From: Copromyces sp. CBS 386.78
Taxonomy: Eukaryota; Ascomycota; Sordariomycetes; Sordariales; Sordariaceae
DNA length: 64,000 nt
NCBI GenBank assembly: GCA_030685235.1
Contig: MU839103.1
Span: 372,001-436,000 of the forward strand
Direction of reading: 5' to 3'
The position numbers and the translations under genes are program-made. Within the stretch, counting starts at the first letter, position 1, and every line of letters begins with the position of its first letter. The notes beneath the pieces are model-generated. The model saw only the letters and a list, made by a program, of their open reading frames with translations. It did not search any database and had not been told where the DNA came from. Positions 58,004 to 64,000 of the stretch are shown here, in pieces.

Positions 58004-58849
58004 ATTGATGGGTGAGTGTGAAGAGGAGCATGTTTGCATGGTGTGGGATTGTGATGGATGGGGGTTGGCGGGAGTTTTGTATGATGAGTGCTCAGAAGTT
58101 GGTCATTACAGATTGAGGAGTTAGTTGTTGCGATAACGCCAAGATTGTGCTTAGTTGCTTTGTTAAGCAATGTTCGTCAACAAGTGTTTTCACTCTGGTG
58201 GTTCCAAAGTTGGAACTGGCGACCCTATTCCTCCGTTTGTCTGTTAGAAATAGTTCTGGGTTACCTGGCACCACATCAAAGGCTTGCTTGCGGAGTTTGC
58301 TCTCCATGCAGTTACATATGATCTTGCCTGAGATCTCCAGACACTTGCTGTCAATGCGGGCCACACCTAGAAGAACATGCCCATAGGCATACCTATGTTT
58401 AAGGTCACATGTAACGACCGGCCCTCAAGATTCCCGATGTAGCTCTTTCTGCAAGGCGGTCGTAGAAATAAACCGAATAGGTTATGATCAGTACACATTC
58501 AAGCGTCTCTCATATTTCTTCAAACCTAGTCTCCAGGCCTCTTCTACAGCCAAGGCGAGGCGTTTAGGGCTGTCAAGTTCGGTTGATTTGTACGACCTCT
58601 TCGCCTGTCAAACTCACTTGACTACCACAAGCTAAGAGGATTGGCCAGGTAGCACCCATAATGTTCTCATCACCAGAGCTAATTGCCAGTGAAGATACCT
58701 TAGATCGGTGTACAAAATCTGCGTTGATGGGAAATAATTCGGTTTCGACGGCACTAACATTTCATGTTTCCGATAGGACGAGTTTCCAAAGTACCTTGCA
58801 GATTGCAATAGTTAGCTACGAGGTGAGGAACACATCAACATTATTCCAA
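58004..58849. other. Intergenic, no gene seen
   Basis: Holds the 3' end of the reductase transcript. It is otherwise featureless, moderately AT-rich, and may include decayed transposon sequence continuous with the transposase relic to its right. Confidence 0.4.
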
Positions 58850-59120
58850 TCATGGGATATTATCCCTAAGAACTCTATCGATGGGAAGTCGATAATGAAG
58901 CTCCAGAAACTTCCTACTCAATATCATCCTCATCCGTTTCCGAACGTGTTCAATGGGGTTGAGATGCGGACTGTGCGGCAGACACTCTATGCGCACCGGA
59001 TTCAAGATTCTCCAACCAAACCAGGTCTTGGTCGCCCTTGAAGTGCAAATTACAATTGATGAGAAATTAACGCAGCACATGTACCACTCTCAACATCATC
59101 GTTCTCCAGACTCAGGCATT
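58850..59120 (-). pseudogene. Tc1/mariner-type transposase, C-terminal relic
   Basis: The minus strand reads IECLPHSPHLNPIEHVRKRM followed by ILSRKFLELH. The PxxSP-x-LNPIE-x-VW-K/R pattern is the end of the DDE catalytic domain in Tc1/mariner transposases (normally SPDLNPIEHVWK; here Asp is His and Trp is Arg). Only about 75 residues remain, with a stop after LRDNIP. No inverted repeats were found around it. Base composition is normal. Confidence 0.7.
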
Positions 59121-59422
59121 GATGTTGTCCTTCTGGTGAAGAGGGCGGGTGAATGATACAGGGACAGTGCGAGTTGATACAGTCCACTTACACAGCGGGA
59201 GCCCCACTTTGATCTGGCCAAGGACCCAATTCCACTTTCAGTGCAACGGCTTAAGAGTGCCAGTCCACTGAGGGCCACTGTGTTGCGGGGATCGACATGG
59301 ACGTTGAACTTTTTTTCTGCCAATTCCCAGAACATTCGTCTCCCCAAACAATTGAATCTCGCCATTCCAATTGATCTTTGCCAGCACCACCACCCTTCGT
59401 TTTTGCAGCAAAATCAATCAAA

Positions 59423-61858
59423 ATGGCGGACGATGACATGTTCCTCAACTTTGAGATCGGAGATGCTCCGATCAAGCAAACAGTCAAGTACACTGGTGGC
59501 CGTTGGAGGGACCGAGTCAAGGCGCAAAAGGGCGAGAAGGGTGGACAAGACCAGACAAAAGAGGCCTCGACAGGGCGACGAGACGACTACTACGCGAACA
59601 GAGGCGCGAAACGTCAGCGGACAGAGGATGGAGACGCCGGCAGATTCTCCAAAACTCCACGAACAAGCAATCCTGCCCCGAGAGGCCCAGCGCCGCCCCC
59701 GACACATGCCATGAAGACCGGCCTCGTATCGTCGCGACTGTTTACCTCGAACCCCGTTCCCGTAACCGATTTCGAGGAGGCCGAAGTCGAAGAAGCTGAG
59801 CCAGCACAGCCCTCGAACGCTCCCCTCACGGCCGAAGCAGAGAACTTCCTCTCATTGGGTCTCTCCCGACGTGTATCCCAGCACCTGGCGACGAAGCTCG
59901 AGATGAAGGCCCCGACAGCCATCCAGAAGAATACGATACCACAATTGATCAAGGAGGACACCGATGCCTTCCTACAAGCCGAGACGGGTTCCGGAAAGAC
60001 GCTAGCATACCTTCTCCCCATCGTCCACAGGATATTGGCCCTCAGTCACAACGAGGACGGTACCCCCAAGGCCACCAAGGTGCACCGCAACTCAGGACTC
60101 TTCGCCATTATCCTTGCTCCCACCCGCGAACTTTGCAAGCAGATCGCTGTTGTGCTCGAGAAGGTATTGCGCTGCGCCCCTTGGTTAGTGTGTACCACGG
60201 TAATTGGCGGTGAAAGCAAAAAGTCGGAGAAGGCGCGCATCAGAAAGGGTGTCAACATCCTGATTGCTACCCCCGGTCGCTTGACCGATCATCTCGACAA
60301 CACAAAGGTTCTCGAAGTTGGTACGGTCCGCTGGCTGGTACTCGATGAAGGTGATCGCATGATGGAAATGGGTTTCGAGGACGATATCAAGACTATTGTC
60401 GGCAAGATCAGGGCGGGTACACTACAGAAGAAGAACGCCGAGGGTGTGGTTCTGGACGGTGTTCTTCCTTCGAGGAGAGTCACGGTTCTTTGCTCGGCTA
60501 CCATGAAGATGAACGTGCAGAAGCTGGGCGAGATCAGTTTGGAGGATGCCGTTCACATCACTGCGTCCAAGAGCGATATGGAGAAGGATGCCGAGACTGG
60601 TGCGGTTGAGACGGCGTTCTCTGCGCCCGCCCAGTTGAAGCAGGCCGCTATCATTACACCCGCCAAGTTGCGCTTGGTCACGCTTATTGCGCTGCTCAAG
60701 TCGACTTTTGCCAGGAAGGGCTCGGTCATGAAGGCCATCATCTTCATCTCGTGTGCCGACTCGGTCGACTACCACTTCGAGCTTCTCAAGTCTACCGCAC
60801 CGCGCGCTGAGCCCGAACCTAAGCCCGAAGGCGAAGCTCCCACCAAGCCGAACATCCACATCGAGACGACCGTCGGGCCAGCAACATACATCACCTCCCC
60901 AGCCAACCCCACCGTGATGCTGCACAAGCTCCACGGTTCGCTTGCTCAGCCCGTCCGTACCGCCACCCTCAAGGCCTTTAGCGAGTGCAAGGACCCCGCC
61001 GTGCTCATCACCACCGATATCTCCTCCCGTGGTCTCGATGTCCCCGCCGTCGAACTTGTCATCGAATATGACCCGGCCTTCGCCGTACCCGACCACATGC
61101 ATCGTATCGGTCGTACCGCGCGTGCCGGTCGCGCCGGTAAAGCCGTTCTTTTCCTCCTCCCCGGCTCCGAAGAAGGCTACATCTCCATCCTACCTAAATC
61201 GACCCCCATCGCGCCCCAGCTTTACGATTCCGTTCTGCAAAAGGGCTTCGCCACAACCATCAACGTGCCCGGCACCGAGTCCGGCGTTCTCGAAACCGAT
61301 CGTCAGTCCTGGGCCTCCCGCGCCGAAGCGCTCCAGCTACACTTTGAGCAGCGTCTCCTCGCTCCTCTCCCCGGCGCCACGCCCGTCTTCGAATCCAAAT
61401 CCGAAAAATTCGCCGCTTCCAAGCAAGGCAAGAAGGGCAAGAAGGACGCCAAGAAGGACGCGGAGAACAAAACCCCCGACAACCCGCTCCTCGTCTCGGC
61501 CCGCCAGGCCTTCCGCTCGCACATCCGCGCCTACGCCACGCACGTCCGCGAGGAGCGCGTCTACTTTGACATGACCGCGCTACATCTCGGTCACATGGCC
61601 AAGGCCTTTGGGCTGCGCGAGGCGCCCGGTGGAATTGGCGGTGGTGTTTCACGGAGAACGCACAGGCCTGTGCAGCCTGGTGATAAGACGAATAAGACGA
61701 GCAGGAATGTGGGTGATGGTTCTAGTACTCTCAGGAAGCCGAGGAATGAGGATGATGACAGGGACTTTGGTGCGGCGGATGAGGATGCGGGACGGAGGAT
61801 GAAGGAGAAGATGAAGATGATGATGGGGAATATGGCTAGTGAGTTTAACTTGGGTTAA
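59423..61858 (+). CDS. DBP7: ATP-dependent RNA helicase Dbp7 (DEAD-box family)
   Basis: Single exon, 811 residues from Met 59423, chosen over the in-frame Met at 59378 because MADDDMFLNFEI with a GGRW motif at 25-28 matches the family N-terminus. The helicase core motifs are complete: Q motif about 145-169, AETGSGKT 186-193, PTRELC 233-238, TPGRLTDH 283-290, DEGD 308-311 (the DEAD variant typical of Dbp7), SAT 358-360, TTDISSRGLD 530-539 and HRIGRTARAGR 560-570. The C-terminal extension is Lys-rich (about 675-695). It is a nucleolar enzyme needed for early 60S ribosomal subunit assembly. A Gly/Lys insertion between motifs IV and V is modest. No oddities. Confidence 0.96.
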   Translation: MADDDMFLNFEIGDAPIKQTVKYTGGRWRDRVKAQKGEKGGQDQTKEASTGRRDDYYANRGAKRQRTEDGDAGRFSKTPRTSNPAPRGPAPPPTHAMKTGLVSSRLFTSNPVPVTDFEEAEVEEAEPAQPSNAPLTAEAENFLSLGLSRRVSQHLATKLEMKAPTAIQKNTIPQLIKEDTDAFLQAETGSGKTLAYLLPIVHRILALSHNEDGTPKATKVHRNSGLFAIILAPTRELCKQIAVVLEKVLRCAPWLVCTTVIGGESKKSEKARIRKGVNILIATPGRLTDHLDNTKVLEVGTVRWLVLDEGDRMMEMGFEDDIKTIVGKIRAGTLQKKNAEGVVLDGVLPSRRVTVLCSATMKMNVQKLGEISLEDAVHITASKSDMEKDAETGAVETAFSAPAQLKQAAIITPAKLRLVTLIALLKSTFARKGSVMKAIIFISCADSVDYHFELLKSTAPRAEPEPKPEGEAPTKPNIHIETTVGPATYITSPANPTVMLHKLHGSLAQPVRTATLKAFSECKDPAVLITTDISSRGLDVPAVELVIEYDPAFAVPDHMHRIGRTARAGRAGKAVLFLLPGSEEGYISILPKSTPIAPQLYDSVLQKGFATTINVPGTESGVLETDRQSWASRAEALQLHFEQRLLAPLPGATPVFESKSEKFAASKQGKKGKKDAKKDAENKTPDNPLLVSARQAFRSHIRAYATHVREERVYFDMTALHLGHMAKAFGLREAPGGIGGGVSRRTHRPVQPGDKTNKTSRNVGDGSSTLRKPRNEDDDRDFGAADEDAGRRMKEKMKMMMGNMASEFNLG

Positions 61859-62244
61859 ATGCGTTTAAGCGAACCTTGCTTGGGTTGGTGTGGCTGGATA
61901 GGTTGGAATGGATGGGATGGTACAATGTGCATTATTATCAGTTAAGAGTAAGGTACTAGGAACATATACCCCAGGAGCAGGAGAAGAGTGTCGATATGGA
62001 TGTGGGAATGGGAATGCGATAAAAAGCTGGATATTTTTTCTTTGTTCATTATACGACAGTTACAATGGAACCGGTTGGTGATTTCCTTTCATCGACAAAG
62101 ACTTGGCAGCTGGCAAGGGAGTGGCTTGCTTGCTGGTGGTGGTGATGCTGCTCGTTAGTTGTGTTTCGCACGAATGTTTGACCAGAGCACAAGGTCCTCC
62201 CAAGTTTATAGGTGGACTTTCCGCACGGCCAATCACACAAAAAA
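61859..62244. other. DBP7 3' region and tRNA upstream sequence
   Basis: No coding pattern. It contains the likely DBP7 3' UTR and 5' flank of the tRNA gene. Confidence 0.5.
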
Positions 62245-62345
62245 GCCCGCGTGGCGCAATTGGTTAGCGCGTCAGACTTTTAAAGAAACCTTGACGGGTC
62301 TTCTAAGCCATCTGAATGTTGCGAGTTCGAGTCTCGCCGTGGGCG
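62245..62345 (+). tRNA. tRNA-Lys (anticodon TTT) with 27-nt intron
   Basis: It folds as a full cloverleaf: acceptor GCCCGCG with CGTGGGC (one G-T pair), D stem GCGC/GCGC, anticodon stem TCAGA (62272-62276) with TCTGA (62311-62315), T arm GCGAG-TTCGAGT-CTCGC, and discriminator G. The intron lies after position 37 at 62283-62309; the mature length is 74. The loop CT-TTT-A puts TTT at 62279-62281, hence Lys. The body also resembles fungal tRNA-Arg(TCT), and the intron contains CTTCTAAG, so the identity should be checked, but the canonical splice position gives TTT. Confidence 0.85.
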
Positions 62346-62867
62346 ATTCTTTTTGCCCTTTTTTTCGACTTTTGGATTGTTTTCTTTCTCTCTCCCCTTG
62401 TTCATTCTTTCCTGTTTATTTTTCGTCTGCGGTGTCCCTTTTTCTGGTTGGTTTTACTTGATATAGGTATCGAGTTCAACAACGACGTCATCTATGCGTC
62501 CTTCTTGGGATACAATGCAGACATCACCTTCCCTTTTGTGTCCTCATCTTTCGAAATGCAAACAAAATCCAATCGAGTCACGGTGTCCAAATCCAGAGTC
62601 ATTTGAGGATATCATCCCACCGTCGGGCACGGGGCACGCAAAGACCCAAACAGTATGGGAATCGCGCATGCTTGTACGGAAGGCACCCATCACGACAGGA
62701 AGGAAGCTACCTACCATGACAAGGAAGGAACAGCGGGATTTCCATGTATGCAAACCGACTCGGAGCTTCCCCTCGCCTCTGGAGGTCTTCATTTTCTTCT
62801 TCTCCAGAATCAATTGCTTCATGCTTCCCCATTTCGCCGGACAGTGACACCCACCACGTCACCCGCC
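62346..62867. other. Intergenic between tRNA and transcription factor gene
   Basis: T-rich start (Pol III terminator), then unremarkable sequence that probably includes the 3' UTR of the minus-strand gene to the right. Confidence 0.5.
62350..62365 (+). terminator. RNA polymerase III terminator
   Basis: T-runs at 62350-62354 and 62359-62365 just after the tRNA 3' end, typical of Pol III termination. Confidence 0.8.
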
Positions 62868-64000
62868 TCATTCCTCAAACGCCCTCAATCCCATCCCAGG
62901 CAACACACCAGCAATGTGTTTCCCCAATAACTCATCATAAATCGCTTTCCCACCCGGTAATCGATGAATCAACCCTCTAATCCACTCCAAATCGTCCCTT
63001 TCCTCTTCCTCCTGTCTTTCCCTCGTTGTCAACAGCGACTCTGAACATCTCCGATCCTCCAAAGGCACCTTCGCCAAAACATCAACCATGGCACAAGCGA
63101 CATCAAATACCTTCTCTGTTAACCCGACGCCATGGACGCGAATGCTTTCGAGGGGAAGGCTTTGAGTGACGAGGACGAGTTCGTGGGCGATGGAGAGGGG
63201 GTGGTGGTAGGTTAGTGACTCTTTCACCGCTGTACCACCAGGGGGAATTAATAACCCGATGCGCAACCGGATCTGCCAGAGGATCACGCATAGCCAGAGT
63301 TGGGTGATTTTCAGGTTGGCAACTTGGGTTGTGTGGAGGTGGCCGGTAGGGAGGAGGCAGGGAGCTTGCATTGTTGACGTCGGAGAGACACAGGTGGAAT
63401 CGACCAGTCGTCCATCAGGCGACATTGATGGTAGGGAAACTGGCCCTGCGCCCGGACCCGAACCGAAACCCGAACCCGGACCCGTCTTCGGACTCGGACT
63501 TGGACCGGGCACCGCCTCCGCAATCAACTTCTCCACCACATCCAAGGGCCCCGCCACCAGTGCCGGACTTCCAAATGCGCTTGCCGTCATTGTCACCTCC
63601 TGATTCAACAACGCCATAAACCCCGTATCCAACGGCCTGAACAGCGCCACCAAGCTCGCTAATCCCGTAAATTCGGGGTCGGCACAGAAATCCAGCGACG
63701 GGGTGGTCCGAGTAATTTGGAGCGTTATCGGTCGCCGGTAGCGGATGGCATGTGACCTTTCGCTCACCAAAAGCACCCAAAACAATCGGTCTGCCAGTGT
63801 CCTCCTCACCTTCGCCATCTCCTTTCCTTCAGATCCAGAATCCTCAACCCGTAAAACAATCCATAGCGTCGTCGCCTCCCTCAACCAAAAGAAAGCCTGA
63901 GAGTGATGAAATAGCAACGCATGACAAGCATACAAAAAGAAGGTAATCAGTACCCTTTCAAGCGTCGGAGCAAACCTTTTTTGTTGTGTACCCAAAGCCA
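62868..64000 (-). CDS. Fungal-specific transcription factor, C-terminal part (Zn2Cys6 type), 5' end outside window
   Basis: The frame is open from the right edge to a stop at 62868, about 376 residues, with no in-frame ATG near the edge, so the gene starts beyond 64000. The text FAPTLERVLITFFLYACHAL, FFWLREATTLWIVLRVED, RLFWVLLVSERSHAIRYRRP is the fungal transcription factor middle homology region, which follows a Gal4-type zinc cluster. The zinc cluster itself must lie outside. A Gly/Pro/Ser repeat (about residues 183-205, near 63425-63515) and an acidic RQEEEERDD stretch follow. The C-terminus has LPGGKAIYDELL. It would be a nuclear regulator with unknown targets. Confidence 0.75.
   Translation of the reverse strand, partial: ALGTQQKRFAPTLERVLITFFLYACHALLFHHSQAFFWLREATTLWIVLRVEDSGSEGKEMAKVRRTLADRLFWVLLVSERSHAIRYRRPITLQITRTTPSLDFCADPEFTGLASLVALFRPLDTGFMALLNQEVTMTASAFGSPALVAGPLDVVEKLIAEAVPGPSPSPKTGPGSGFGSGPGAGPVSLPSMSPDGRLVDSTCVSPTSTMQAPCLLPTGHLHTTQVANLKITQLWLCVILWQIRLRIGLLIPPGGTAVKESLTYHHPLSIAHELVLVTQSLPLESIRVHGVGLTEKVFDVACAMVDVLAKVPLEDRRCSESLLTTRERQEEEERDDLEWIRGLIHRLPGGKAIYDELLGKHIAGVLPGMGLRAFEE

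Overview
The window reads as nuclear DNA of a filamentous ascomycete, most likely a sordariomycete. Genes are GC-rich with short introns (58 and 62 nt), and they include typical filamentous-fungal families: a HET-domain protein, a Zn2Cys6-type regulator, an MFS exporter, an NADH-cytochrome b5 reductase and the DEAD-box helicase Dbp7. They are separated by long, extremely AT-rich blocks that carry the signature of repeat-induced point mutation (RIP): CpA/TpG turned into TpA, CAG/CAA codons turned into stops, and catalytic Asp codons turned into Asn. The species cannot be named from this.

Layout. 1-14.3 kb is a RIP-mutated repeat block. It holds a solo LTR (73-293), a compact LTR element of unknown type (851-3937) and a complete Ty3/gypsy element on the minus strand (5947-14058). 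14.3-22.8 kb is mixed, less mutated DNA. It holds a pair of 89-bp repeats, the HET-domain gene (15439-17901, with a probable frameshift at its 5' end), a hairpin-rich MITE-like element (19469-20105) and broken fragments of a retrotransposon RT, a gag and a P-loop ATPase. 22806-50778 is one retrotransposon nest: an outer Ty3/gypsy element hit by a Ty1/copia element (28437-41606), which is itself hit by a LINE (31639-37176), plus a second Ty3/gypsy element (43359-50532) sitting exactly in the outer element's polypurine tract. The three LTR-element insertions have exact 5-bp target duplications; the LINE has a 15-bp one. 50.8-53.5 kb holds a TIR/MITE element (50948-51399) and a decayed SNF2-like ATPase.

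53.5-64 kb is ordinary gene-bearing DNA: an MFS transporter (minus strand), NADH-cytochrome b5 reductase (plus), a Tc1/mariner transposase relic, DBP7 (plus), an intron-containing tRNA and the 3' part of a fungal-specific transcription factor running off the right edge (minus).

The most interesting signals are structural. In all five LTR pairs, the outer half of each LTR is less RIP-mutated than the inner half, so the pairs mirror each other. The 851-3937 element carries about 20 spaced copies of a short motif around ACCCAAGTTCG. The nest gives a clear insertion order. All boundaries were found by reading; divergence values and family names still need alignment.
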